From the NCBI GenBank assembly GCA_033557465.1, contig CM066033.1, forward strand, positions 236,098,109 through 236,162,108: a stretch of 64,000 nt of DNA. Reading direction: 5' to 3'. Positions within the stretch are counted from its first letter, which is position 1. Each line of letters opens with the position of its first letter. Source of the DNA: Ichthyophis bannanicus. Taxonomy: Eukaryota > Chordata > Amphibia > Gymnophiona > Ichthyophiidae. The notes under the pieces are model-generated. The model saw only the letters and a list, made by a program, of their open reading frames with translations, did not search any database and was not told the origin of the DNA. Both the position numbers and the translations under genes were made by a program. Shown in pieces: positions 54,459-64,000 of the stretch.

Positions 54459-57292
54459 CACAGGTACACTACCAAAAAACTGCCTCCAGTTTTGCAACTG
54501 ATTCCTATAGATTTTGGGGTGCTGAATCCAGGAAAAATAGCCAAAATGTTCCATCACGTCACGTTTTCTTGCAAAATTAGATTTCTTACCCATATAAGGA
54601 ATGTTCACATAATTTCTTTTTAGCCGACTGCAGTTTATTTTCTTGGCCCAAAATAGAGGTTGTAATGGTTAACTAACTAGAAACACTCCCTCATGATATT
54701 TTAGAGTGTTTTGTATTCATTTTATACATTAACAGGACAATTGGGAGGCGGGGGGCTAAATCCAGTACTCGCGCTGGCGCATGTTCTTTCCTGTTCGCCT
54801 CGCCTCGTTCGCTCGCTCAAACACGGTGGTTGCGACATGAACGTTCCTGTCAAATTTCAGTTTCTTGCAAGTTCATTATTACCTTTTGTTTGCTCAGTCA
54901 TAATCCAGCTTTATTCCGAAGTGGTTCACTACAGTTGTAGTTTGCAGTGCTGTGTATTTGTGATGGCTCACAGAGCCAGAGGTTGCGTCAACTCTCCGGA
55001 CAGTTTTTGTTTTATTTGTGGGGAATATACCGTGAAAAAGCGGCAGAGGAACATTTCTGCATTTATTTAAAAAGTATATTTCGCCTATTTCGGTTTGAAG
55101 TTAGGCGATCAAGACAAACCGTGGGCTCCTCACAAAGTGTGCAAGACATGTGAGGAAGATCTACGCTTATGGATGAAAGGTTAAAAACAAGCATTTCGTT
55201 TCGGAATACCTATGATGTGGCGTGAACAAAGAGACCACAGCAGTGACTGCTATTTTTGCTCTTGCATTGTGAAGGGATACAACTTAAAAAATAAGAACGT
55301 AATAAGTTACCCCAACCTTCCCTCAGCAATTAGGCCTATGCTTCATAGCAACGAAGTACCTGTGCCTGAACCACCAAAATCTTTTGATCATATTTGTGTG
55401 GACGGTTCTGATCATGATGAGACTCATCAGATGGCTTTTCCCGATGAGTCCAGTACTTCCGAGTTTGAAACTGAACCAGATCCGAAACCTGAACTTTTCT
55501 CTCAAGCTGAATTGAATGATTTAGTCCGGGATTTAGGACTCCCAAAAGATGCTGCCCAACTGCTAGGTTCTCGGCTTAAACAGAAAAATCTATTGTCACC
55601 AGGAACAACTTTTTATTGGTACCGCAACCGCGAGACACAATTTTTGAAGTATTTCAGCAAAGAGGAAGATTTGGTATTTTGCAACGATATATACGGAGTG
55701 ATGGAAAAGTTTAAACTCAAGTATGATCCTGCTGAATGGCGGCTGTTCATTGATTCGTCAAAAGACAGCATAAAAGGTGTTCTTCTTCTTCATAATGGCA
55801 ACACATTCGCTTCAGTTCCTATTGCTCACTCTGTTATTCTCCAAGAAAAATACGAGAATTTGGCCCTGATTCTTCAGAAGATTCGTTATGATGAGCATAA
55901 GTGGATGATTTGTGGAGACTTCAAAATTCTATCCATGCTATTAGGGCAGCAATCCGGTTTCACCAAATATCCCTGCTTCCTTTGCTTGTGGGATAGCCGG
56001 GCCCGCGACCTACACTGGGGGAAAAAAGACTGGCCAATTCGGGAGTATTTGAGACCCGGTGAGAAAAATGTTCTTCATGAGAGCTTGGTACCTCGTGATA
56101 AAATTATATTACCACCTCTCCACATTAAGTTGGGTCTCATTAAGCAATTCATCAAGTCCCTTCCAAAAGATGGTGAGTGCTTTCGGTACCTTTGCTCAAA
56201 GTTCCCCCGACTTTCTGAAGCAAAGCTAAAGGAAGGAGTGTTTGTTGGCCCTGATATAAGGAAACTCATTTCAGATGGAGCATTCGCTGAAACGATGTCT
56301 GAGAAGGAAAAAGAAGCCTGGGATTCCTTCAAGGATGTTGTTCTCAAATTCTTGGGGAACAGGCGGGATGAGAACTATAAGGATATTGTTGCCAGGATGC
56401 TCAATGCCTTCAAAGAACAAGGCTGTAACATGAGCCTGAAAGTCCATTTCTTGCACTCCCATGTGAACTACTTTCCCGAAAACTTGGGGGCGTACAGTGA
56501 AGAACAAGGTGAAAGGTTTCACCAGGACATCAAGGACGCAGAGAGAAGGTACCAAGGAAGATGGAACACCACTATGATGGCTGATTTCTGCTGGTTGCTG
56601 CTGCGGGAAACCCCAGATGAAAAATACGCCAAGCAGCGCACCAAGAGAAGCATTCGGGGGAAGAAGAAACGGGCCCACCAGGAGATTGATTGACCCAAGA
56701 ATGACTTTAAAATCTAAACTGTGTTGACAAATATCGTGTTTTTACTAAACTTTGAAATAAAAATTTGCTAGTTATTACCACAGTGTCGGATCTCATTTAT
56801 TAGAATTTTATTTTCACACCATCGGGTGTTTGTCTTCATGTATTGCAATGGTGCAGTTTGCGTTTTCTATTCTTACATACATACCTGTACAACATTTTTT
56901 GCACATTTCTTTGCTTTGCTTTGTGTCTAACCTCGCTCTTATATGTTCAATGTTTGTGCACATGTATGTGGCTGTTTTAAGTGCAGACAATTTTGCTACC
57001 ATCACAGTGTGTTTTGTTGACATTATTCTTATGTGCTGCCTTGTTACAATTTTCTTTATTCTTATTTGAATAACTACTAAACAATTAGTATAAAGAATTC
57101 ATCCAAGAAACTTTTATCTCGATCGCACTCAATCTGAAACGTTCACCTCAAACTGCTAACCCAATGTAGCAAAAAATCTGTACGTGATGGAGCAAATTGG
57201 TTACCAGATTTGGATTCAGCGCACCAAAAAACGTAAAAATCAATCGAAACATTAGAGGCAGTTTAAAAAAAAAGTTTTTTAGTGTACCTGTG
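54459..57292 (+). mobile_element. 2.8-kb DNA transposon, TAA target duplication, superfamily unassigned
   Basis: It interrupts the right arm of the fold-back element exactly. The left arm preserves the empty site (attgataattgtcc, read on its complement), and the filled site has TAA on both sides (54456-54458, 57293-57295). Termini are CACAGGTACACTA and TAGTGTACCTGTG. The inverted repeats continue loosely for about 35 bp, with a further subterminal match (ggtgctgaatcc against ggattcagcgcacc). It holds one long transposase-like ORF. A 3-bp TAA duplication is seen in PIF/Harbinger and 3-bp duplications in CACTA-type elements, but the protein shows neither signature clearly. Confidence 0.85.
54963..56693 (+). 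pseudogene. Unassigned transposase-like protein, two in-frame nonsense codons
   Basis: From ATG 54963 to the stop at 56693 one frame spans 577 codons with only two TAA interruptions (about 55068 and 55185). From 55212 it is open for 493 codons. The N-terminus carries Cys pairs (FCFICGEY, VCKTCEEDL, CYFCSC) suggesting a zinc-binding DNA-recognition domain. Candidate RNase H-fold acidic residues, numbered from 55212, are D181 (FIDSSK), D236 (CGDFK) and E434 (EEQGERFHQD). A CFLC…H cluster and LPPLHIKLGLIKQF lie between them, and the C-terminus is basic (KRSIRGKKKR). From memory, similar uncharacterised proteins occur in other animals. I do not recognise a named family. Confidence 0.7.
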
Positions 57293-57295
57293 TAA

Positions 57296-58738
57296 TTGTC
57301 CAACATGTTTTACATGGAAGCTTCTTTGTATATATATTATTTTTTATATTATTAATTATTTAATATTTAAACGTTCTCCTTTTCATTCAGATTGCTGCAC
57401 CACGTCACATTTTCTATGCTTATGATTTTAATGATTTTTAGGACTGTACATTTTTTGGCATTTGAAGAAGTTTGTACTCAGTTGTATATTTTTGTCTTGC
57501 TGTAATGGCACTCAGTTGCTCTGCGCGTTACGTGTTAATTGCCCATCCTTATATTTTTTTCTACAATTTTATGCCATATGATTGGCACCTAACGCATGGT
57601 CATGGAGGGACTTGTACACAGGTTCATATTAATTACACCGTTCAGCTTCCCTTTTAACTCTAATTTTGCTTTAGTTATATTTTTAATTTTCTGTTTTCAG
57701 CAGTTTTTTAATACACCATAGTTTTATTAGCTGTTTATGTTTCTATTAGTTATACAGGCTTTATATTGTTTTGTCCATGGTACACCATGCTCTTCTTGAC
57801 CCATCTAATCATATATGGTCTTATGTACCTTCTTATTATTATGTTAAATTCATGTTCATGATTTATTTATTTAGTTTTTCATCATGTTTTACCATATACG
57901 TTTTTTATTCTTTTTATTAGTAATGTCTCTTTGGTACTAATATATGTATCGTCACATTTATATTGAGCTTTTATTGGTATGGTTTAGTTTTAGATCTACT
58001 TATATTTATTTCTGTATTTATTTGCTCTTGTGGCTCTTAGTTCATCATTTAGTTTCATGGTCGTCTATCCATTTTCATATTTTAGTATATATATATATTT
58101 ATATTTTATATTTTATTTTATATTTTTATTATTTTTTATTTATTGTGGTTTATTTATTTTTAATCTTCATGCATGATTGGTATAATTACAATTATTGTTA
58201 TTTATATTGATAATTTATTGGTTTATCTATGTGTTTTATACACTTATCTATATTTATATTTATTGTTACAGTTATTTGGATATGTTTTCATTTCACTATT
58301 GTACAATACAAATTTTATTAGCCACATCACTGCAGATTCATTTTTATAGTTGTCTATTGTATTCTCTATGTATATTATGCAACCATTGGCTGCTTTAGTC
58401 AAGTTCCTTTTACACCATTTTTATTTATTTTAATTATTCATTGTATCAATTAGGTTGTAATGTTTTATTTGTTCCCTTAGCCCTGCTTTTTGCGTTTTTT
58501 ATATCATCATCATTAGACTGTTTTATGTTGTAAGTTCTGCCGGTGCTTTCACATTTTAATCTTATTTTAACTGTTTTTAACTGCGAGTTTATTTGTTTTT
58601 ATTAATATATGTTTAAATACACTTTTTATTTATTAGTGTCACCCCCCTGATGAAGGCGTTGCCGAAACGCGTTGGGGTTTCCTTTGTACAATAAAGACCC
58701 TTTGCTCTTCCGACTCCTTCTGCTCCTTGTGTCTGGTT
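57296..58738 (+). repeat. Right inverted arm of the fold-back element (main part)
   Basis: Reverse complement of the left arm. It continues 54345-54458 across the inserted transposon. It ends ctccttgtgtctggtt, opposite aaccagacacaaggag at 51991. Confidence 0.88.
58641..58679 (+). ncRNA. Hammerhead-like ribozyme motif, right copy
   Basis: Conserved core CTGATGA (58647-58653) and GAAA (58664-58667) are separated by a GGC-GTT-GCC hairpin as stem II. ACCCCC before and GGGG(T) after pair as stem I. Stem III is only the palindrome CGCG inside AAACGCGTT, so a dimeric fold is expected, with cleavage after GTT (58671-58673). Such minimal type I motifs are known from amphibian satellites and Penelope-like elements. 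One unpaired A follows CTGATGA. Activity is untested. Confidence 0.6.
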
Positions 58739-58948
58739 GGACTTCCTGCAGGAGGTTGCTCCTCTTTGTGTTTCCGGACCCTTGGGTGGGAAAGGGACCA
58801 TGCTTGTGTGGTGGCATCTCCCAAAGGCTTTCTTTGAAAGCTGGGGGGATGCTTTCACGAGGGCTTAGTCGGTGCCGATGTCACCCATATGTGAGGACTG
58901 ATTCCTGTTGTCCCCAGAGAACACCTGTTATAGGTGAGTAACTATGCG

Positions 58949-59603
58949 TTCCCCAGTCTCCTGGGTCGGTTCCAAGCACATGGTTATGACCGACAACTTG
59001 TCAGATTCTGTGGTGACTACTATTAGATCTGTTTAATATAGCACAGTTAAAGCATGAGTTCCAGGTGTTCTGAAATGTCAAATCAGTGAGAAATAGAGAC
59101 CCTTCTCTTGTGGCTTGACGTGCTGGATTTATGCCATAGACATGAGCAGAAGGAAAAGAGCTTTGTTGGACAGGGAACTGCATGTGTCTGTGAGCTCAAG
59201 ATCATAGCAAACAGCAGTGTGAACTAGAGAGATGGTGGTTGTAGTACAGAGCTCTCTTTATATCCAATTCTGATGTTAATGCAACATGTGCAGATTGTTG
59301 AAATTATGTTATGAGTGTGAAACCATGAAGTTGAACTGTAGTGATATGCTTCCCAGCTTTGCAGGTGTCCTGCTCGTCGTCCAAATTTTTCAGATGCAAA
59401 ATGGGAAGATTAGTGAAGGTCCCCCATTATGGAGAGAAACTTGCTAACGTTAGCAGTGGAAAGAGCAAGTGTGGTATCTACTTTATCAGAGTGCAGTCTC
59501 TCTGCCTTCTGATTACAGCAATTTGTTTTTTCTAGAAATTTGGTAACCTTTCTGTTGTATAACCATTCAATTAATCAGCTTTTTTTTTTTCTTTTTTTCA
59601 CAG
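58949..59603 (+). other. Intron sequence before the RAB1 exon
   Basis: No gene or repeat was recognised until the polypyrimidine tract (59578-59599) and CAG acceptor (59601-59603). Confidence 0.6.
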
Positions 59604-59676
59604 TGACTATTTATTCAAGTTGCTTCTCATCGGAGATTCTGGTGTTGGAAAGTCTTGCCTTCTACTTAGGTTTGCA
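59604..59676 (+). CDS. RAB1A: RAB1-family GTPase, internal exon (P-loop)
   Basis: A 73-bp exon is bounded by a pyrimidine tract plus cag and by gtaagt. After one base completing a split codon, it encodes 24 residues starting [15 protein letters not shown] and ending LLLRFA. This includes the GTP-binding P-loop GDSGVGKS and the RAB1-type CLLLRFA stretch (RAB8/RAB10 have C-V-L-F-R-F there, RAB35 S-L-L-L). Phase (2 in, 0 out) and content equal exon 2 of vertebrate RAB1 genes. RAB1 controls ER-to-Golgi vesicle transport. RAB1A and RAB1B encode the same residues here, so the symbol is a best guess. No other exon was found in the window, which implies a first intron longer than about 59.6 kb unless exon 1 was overlooked. 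Confidence 0.85.
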
Positions 59677-60225
59677 GTAAGTTCATTTCTACTAGTTTTA
59701 ATCCACTTTCTTACTGCATGAAAGTTGTCAATGAGCCTGTGCCTTTTTCAAAGGTGATAATGTGTATGCCATTTCAAGAGATATTTTGCTGTTCCTATCT
59801 TTGGCAATGAACTTCGAGTAGTAGGTTTTATTGCCGCATTGGATCTTACAGTTCTTATATTGTCAACTTGTCTTAAGGCCAGGGTTGCTTCTTCCATTCA
59901 TCTGATCATTCTGCTCAATCTCCAGGAACAAGCAGGAATGAGTCTTCACATATGGGTACGTCGGTACCGACGGAGCCTGCACGGGAATGCTCCCCAGCGT
60001 CCAGAAAGAAAGCCTTTGGGAGCATCCCACACAGCATGCGCACTGCCTTCCCGCCCATTCACTTCCCTCTCATCAGTTTTCTGTTTTCCATGGAGCCGGC
60101 AGGACGTATTCCTGTCACCGCAGCAAATTCTTCTTTTTTATTCTTGTTTCTTGTGGTTGCATCTGCCTTCCCTCGACGCCACCAGTACTGCCAGTGCTTT
60201 TCTTTCTTTTTACTAAAAATTTATT

Positions 60226-61930
60226 CTTTCCTGACCATTACCCACTGGAGTGTCTCTCCTGCAGGAGCTTAAATAGAAGAAGTCTTCAGGATCGAGCACA
60301 ACTCGATGCTCAGTTCACATTAGACTCGATGTCACCAGCCAGATTATCTTCTTTCTCACAGGATCAGGTAACCAAACAAAAGTCTGTTAAGACTAGCCAG
60401 TCCTCGAGTGGTAGATCTCCTTATAAGCATCGAGATGCCTCTGGCATTGCCCTCAAGGACATTTTGGCAATAAAGCCCCGGCGGGAGTCTTAGGCTCCAA
60501 AGCATTAACGGGGCTTCAGGTTGTTCCCGAGGTTCTTACCTCCATGGACATACCTGAGCCATGCTCGGTGGTTGTGGCTGCTTCGAGCGCTACTGACACC
60601 CTGGCATCGGCTATGGTGATGGATGAGATAATCCTCACCGATGAACGTAGTCTAGCGAATCTCGCAGCTACTTCGGTACCGCTAGAGTCGCTGCAGACCG
60701 TTCCCCGACTATTGGTATCAGCTTCGGTACCGGTGTCAACATCGGCACCGGTGTCTGTACCATTAATGCTTGCTTCGATGGACTCGCTTCCTTCGATGCC
60801 GACTCGTCTCGGTACCAACCTCGGGCGGTACCAAAGACATATCTTTAAAGAAAATCCGATGCTTCATCCTTTCAAGTCTTCCGATCCCGATGACTGGGAT
60901 GAATCCATCGGTACCAAGGCTGAATTTTCAATAGTTCTAGCCTTTACCCCTCATTTCAGAGGGTCCTCCTCAGGAGAGATTTCTTTTCAAGCTTTTCTGC
61001 TTGATATGGCAAAGTTATTTGCCATTTCTATACCTGGTAAAGAATCCATACCAGGGGATTCAGAAACTCTGCAATTCCCCTGGATTCCAAAGGAGGTGAT
61101 CATGCTTCCTTTGCATCAGATCTTACAGGATCTACTATTAAGAATGTGGGAAACTCCTTTAACGGTATCCCCACATTCTAAGACACTTGACACTATGTAC
61201 AGGGTGCCACCTTCTCCAGGTTTTCAAAAGACTCAACTTCCTCATCATTCTATTGTTGTAGAATCAGCAATGAGGCGTATTAAGAGTGCAAAGAAGCACT
61301 CCTCTTATCTGCCAGGTCGTGAGTCTAGGACTTTAGATGCCTTTGGATGTCGATGCTTCCAGGCATCCATGCTTTCAGCAAGAATTATCTCATATATTTT
61401 CTATATGGGATTATCTCTTGAAGAGGTCACAAAGAACTTAAAGCTTTTGAACCCTTTTCTTCAATAACATAAAAGAGCAGACTATTTCTTATTAGTCAGT
61501 CATGCTCAAAATGTCTCTAAGTTCCTTAATCGTGCTTCCCTAGACTGTTTTGAGTCTATTAGCAGAACTTCTGCTATAGCCATAGGGGCACGATGCATGG
61601 CCTGGCTCCAAGCTTCAGACTTTGACAAATGGGTACAAGAAAGGCTGGGAAATACTCCTTGTACTGGTGAAAATCTCTTTAACAAGGATGCTTTATTCCA
61701 AGCTAACTGGTTAAACACTGATATTGTTGCTTTCAGAGGATTGTCAAAACTTTCCTCTGTCCCAGCTAGTAAAATATCTCCTAACAAACTTTATCCCCCT
61801 AAGGGGAAAAAAGTTTTATCCATCTTCTACCCATCATGTAGATGTTTCCAAAGAAGGGCAACATCATACCAGGCTAAGAAAATCAAAACCTCAACAGGCT
61901 CAGCAAACCCAGCAGTCGCAGGGTTTCTGA
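60226..61930 (+). pseudogene. DIRS lineage-A gag (A5), N-terminal deletion and frameshifts
   Basis: The first recognisable piece is ECLSCRSLNRRSLQDRA (about 60250), matching the third Cys pair region of A3. The start codon and earlier Cys residues are deleted. The frame changes near 60493 and stops at 61467 (LLNPFLQ). It resumes with MAWLQASDFDKWVQERLGNTPCTGENLF (about 61597), paralleling LAWLQASDLEPWVLDGLRNLPCTGENLF. YRVPPSPGFQKTQLPHHSIVVESAM (about 61198) is nearly the same as A3. The middle is rich in cggtacc/cggcacc motifs (60660-60840). Confidence 0.82.
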
Positions 61931-62194
61931 TATTTCATTCATTAAATCTCTTTTTCCTGTTTGAGGTTTAGAACCGGTAACCTACTTCTTATCAACAGAA
62001 GCTTCTACAGTTCATCTCATCCTTACTGAGATATCAGTGATACACTGACTGAATCCTCGACTCTAGGCATGAATCTCTTGCCACAAGAGAAATACTTTCC
62101 TTTAGCTTTAAGAGCTATTGAGGACAATCATGCCCTACAAGTAACAGGTTTCTCCTCTCCTTTTTGAAGTAAAAAGAGGAGTAACAACTAACAA

Positions 62195-62375
62195 CAAGGC
62201 AGGCTATGTCCTTCACCTTGACAGTTTTCCTGTACGAGGATATCTCATAGTTTTGACTGCAAGGGGGCTTTGCCTTTTCAGGAACTTACCAAATTGTAAG
62301 TCTTCTCAACTCTGTATTACTTTCTATTCTTCTTAGTCGAGTCATTCAGCCTCTAAGAGTGATACTATTCAACTG
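62195..62375 (+). pseudogene. DIRS tyrosine recombinase fragment (A5)
   Basis: The stretch reading TLTARGLCLFRNLPNCKSSQLC-like in mixed frames parallels LDCKRALAFYLNRTQPHRKSSQLF of A3. It is short and broken, the last part of A5 before the CR1-like repeat. Confidence 0.5.
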
Positions 62376-62480
62376 GAGGGCTTACATAAGAACATAAGAT
62401 GCCATACTGGGTCAGACCAAGGTCCATCAAGCCCAGTATCCTGTTTCCAACAGTGGCCAATCTAGGTCATACATACCTAG

Positions 62481-62843
62481 CAATGTTCCCTCTAATTTTC
62501 TGTAGGCTATGTGCGCATAAAATATCAGCTGTGTGCAGCTTTTGAAGGAAGGTTACATTTTTGTGCGCCACATAGCGACACTCGGAGTTATATACTTTAA
62601 AATTTGACTACACGTCAGAATACAGTATGTACACCACATTGATTTTAATCAAATTAAATGAAAATAGACGATTACTAAATGAAGCGGGAAATTTCTAGTA
62701 ATTACAATCATAACTTTTACATTTTAAGACGTCTGTGTTTTCTTCTATCAGAATCAGAGCTGTAATTTTTGTGCGCTCTGTTGTAAAGTATGTGCGCTCG
62801 CTTGTCGAGGTGTGTACACGCGCACAGCTTAGAGGGAACAGTG
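62481..62843 (-). mobile_element. hAT-like MITE, copy 2, inverted relative to copy 1
   Basis: The 363-bp unit starts CAATGTTCCCTCTAA and ends TTAGAGGGAACAGTG, the inverted counterpart of 46403-46772. Flanking 8-mers atacctag (62473-62480) and gtacctag (62844-62851) form a target duplication with one mismatch. It is inserted in the CR1-like 3' UTR, which reads through when it is removed. Confidence 0.9.
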
Positions 62844-63213
62844 GTACCTAGCAGTTTCCCCAAAAGACACAGGTTCTGCAATGCTTGTACTAGGTCAAGC
62901 ATTGATATCCTGGGTCCCTTCTTAATAATGGTTTATGGACCTTTCCTCCAGGAACTTGTCCAAACCTTTTTTTAAACCCAGCTACACTAACAGCATTTAC
63001 TACATCCTCCGGTAACAAATTTCAGAGTTTGATTACACGTTGAGTGAAAAAATATTTTCTTTTATTAGTCTTAAATAGTTTACCCTGTAGCTTCATTGCA
63101 TGTCCCCTAGTCATTCTATATTCTGATAACGTAAACAGTCGATCTATGTTTACCCGTTCCACTCCATTCATTAATTTATAGACTTCTATCATATCTCCCC
63201 TCAGCCGTCTCTT

Positions 63214-63993
63214 TTAGGAGTATCCTTCCATCCCCTTTACCATTTTGGAGGCTCTTCTCTGAACCTTTTCTAATAACGCTATATCCTTTTTAAGATACGG
63301 CGACCAGAATTGCACACAATATTCAAGGTGCGGTCTCACCATGGAACGATATAGAGGCATTATAATATCTTTTGTTTTATTTTCCATTCCTTTCCTCATC
63401 ATACCTAGCATTCTATTTGCTCTCTTGGCTGCCGCTGCACACTGGGCGGAGGGTTTTAACATGTTATCCACAATGACGCCTAAATCTTTTTCCTGGGTGG
63501 TGGTTCCTAATGTGGAACCTTGCATCGTGTAACCATAGTTTGGGTTGTTCTTCCCTAGGTGCATAACTTTGCACTTGTCCACATTAAATTTCATCTGCCA
63601 TTTTGATGCCCAGTCTTCCAATTTATCAAGATCCTCTTGCAATTTTCCACAATCCTCTTGGGTTTTAACAACTTTAAATAGTTTTGTGTCATCTGCAAAT
63701 TTGATAACCTCACTCGTTATTCCACTTTCCAGGTCATTTATGAATATGTCAAAAAGCAGCAGACCCAGCACAGATCCCTGGGGTACACCACTATTCACCT
63801 TTCTCCATTGGGAAAATTGGCCATTTAGCCCAACCCTCTGCTTTCTATCTTTTAACCAGTTCCTGATCCACAGTAGTACGCTGCCTCTTATCCCATGACT
63901 CTTTAGTTTTGTCAAAAGTCTCTGATGAGGGACCTTGTCAAAGGCTTTCTGAAAGTCCAGATACACTATATCAACCGACTCACCTTTGTCCAC
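63214..63993 (-). pseudogene. CR1-like reverse transcriptase, partial
   Basis: A 259-residue stretch open to the window edge. RT motifs in order are VYLDFQKAFDKVPHQRLL, NSGVPQGSVLG, FADDTKLF, WQMKFNVDKCKVMHLG and RPHLEYCVQFWSPYL. It stops at 63214 after KGMEGYS, whereas the homologous sequence continues downstream in other frames, so it is probably disabled there. The RT copies element RNA at the target site. Confidence 0.85.
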
Positions 63994-64000
63994 CTGCTTA

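Larger units (their letters stand above)
51992..58777 (+). mobile_element. Fold-back element with 1.5-kb inverted arms and hammerhead-like motifs
   Basis: The left arm (51992-53550) and the right arm (54345-54458 plus 57296-58738) are inverted copies. They enclose a spacer of about 0.8 kb. The right end extends 39 bp beyond the left arm (58739-58777). The direct repeat acccttgggtgggaaRggga flanks the unit (51972-51991 and 58778-58797, one mismatch), a 20-bp target duplication that fits retrotransposition better than cut-and-paste. Hammerhead-like motifs lie near both ends. Penelope-like elements combine such ribozymes with variable duplications and inverted repeats, but no RT is present here. 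A 2.8-kb DNA transposon interrupts the right arm. Confidence 0.75.
46950..58948 (+). mobile_element. DIRS-type element A2, decayed, right ITR split by an insertion
   Basis: The left ITR (46950-47110: ccaggaacaagcaggaacca, cgttggcaccaacg) has its inverted counterpart in 51895-51991 joined to 58778-58948. Gag, RT/RNase H and YR remnants match A3, and an ICR lies at 51788-51895. A 6.8-kb fold-back element (51992-58777) sits inside the right ITR. Without it A2 is about 5.2 kb. Confidence 0.88.
59918..62385 (+). mobile_element. DIRS-type element A5, internally deleted, truncated
   Basis: The left ITR (59918-60100: atctccaggaacaagcagga, cgtcggtaccgacg) closely matches A3. Gag follows to about 61930. 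RT, RNase H and most of YR are missing; a short YR fragment (about 62195-62375) comes next and the CR1-like repeat begins at 62386. No right ITR is visible. Confidence 0.83.
62386..64000 (-). mobile_element. CR1-like non-LTR retrotransposon, 3' part
   Basis: On the minus strand an RT ORF (63993-63214) is followed by the C-terminal region ([36 protein letters not shown]) in broken frames. A 3' UTR with ggccactgttggaaacagga ends in octamer-like repeats (ttatgttcttatgt) at 62386. Octamer 3' ends are typical of CR1. A hAT-like MITE (62481-62843) interrupts the 3' UTR. The 5' part lies beyond the window. Confidence 0.85.

Noticed and set aside
58628..58680. Canonical hammerhead with stem I closed upstream at GTC (58638-58640)
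   Set aside because: There is no room for a stem I hairpin between that GTC and CTGATGA; the dimer-type fold with GTT at 58671-58673 fits better.
63341..63898. Plus-strand ORFs in the CR1-like region
   Set aside because: They are antisense to the clear RT reading frame on the minus strand.

Overview
The window looks like a long intronic stretch of a large, repeat-rich vertebrate genome, most likely an amphibian. A caecilian or another DIRS-rich lineage is my guess, not something the sequence proves. The only host exon I can support is a 73-bp exon at 59604-59676 on the + strand. It encodes the P-loop segment of a RAB1-type small GTPase and has a clean acceptor and a clean donor. If that is exon 2 of RAB1A/RAB1B, bases 1-59603 are intron 1 and 59677-64000 are intron 2. 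I found no bacterial-type genes, rRNA, tRNA genes or CRISPR.

Most of the window consists of DIRS-type tyrosine-recombinase retrotransposons. They have gag, then reverse transcriptase/RNase H/methylase-like, then tyrosine recombinase (YR), inverted terminal repeats (ITRs), and an internal complementary region (ICR) that repeats both element ends in reverse. I separate two lineages. Lineage A covers A1 (1-6598), A3 (37386-42992), A2 (46950-58948) and A5 (59918-62385). Lineage B covers B2 (10213-15466), B1 (15674-21749), B3 (26061-32116) and B4 (32155-45138). All eight lie on the + strand, like the RAB1 exon. One more B fragment (22738-24585) is inverted. A3 looks young: its ITRs are virtually identical and its RT and YR frames are open, with a single gag frameshift in a homopolymer. 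B1 and B3 carry a few lesions each. A1, A2, A5, B2 and B4 are decayed.

The DIRS elements are targets for nested insertions. An ORF1-only L1-like element (1031-2998) with three 171-bp promoter-like monomers and a 16-bp target duplication sits in A1. A tRNA-derived SINE, A3 and a palindromic MITE sit in B4. A2's right ITR is split by a 6.8-kb fold-back element (51992-58777) that has about 1.5-kb inverted arms, hammerhead-ribozyme-like motifs near both ends and a 20-bp target duplication. That element is itself interrupted by a 2.8-kb DNA transposon (54459-57292) with a TAA target duplication and a transposase-like ORF I cannot assign to a superfamily.

Other repeats are a Tc1/mariner element with DD35E spacing (7284-8676), two copies of one 8-bp-TSD hAT-like MITE (46403-46772 and, inverted, 62481-62843), two tRNA-derived SINEs, and a CR1-like LINE on the minus strand at the right edge. 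The best candidates for something undescribed are the TAA-TSD transposon, the hammerhead-bearing fold-back element, the ORF1-only L1 element, and a covarying palindrome in the lineage-A ITRs whose core recurs in the gag region.
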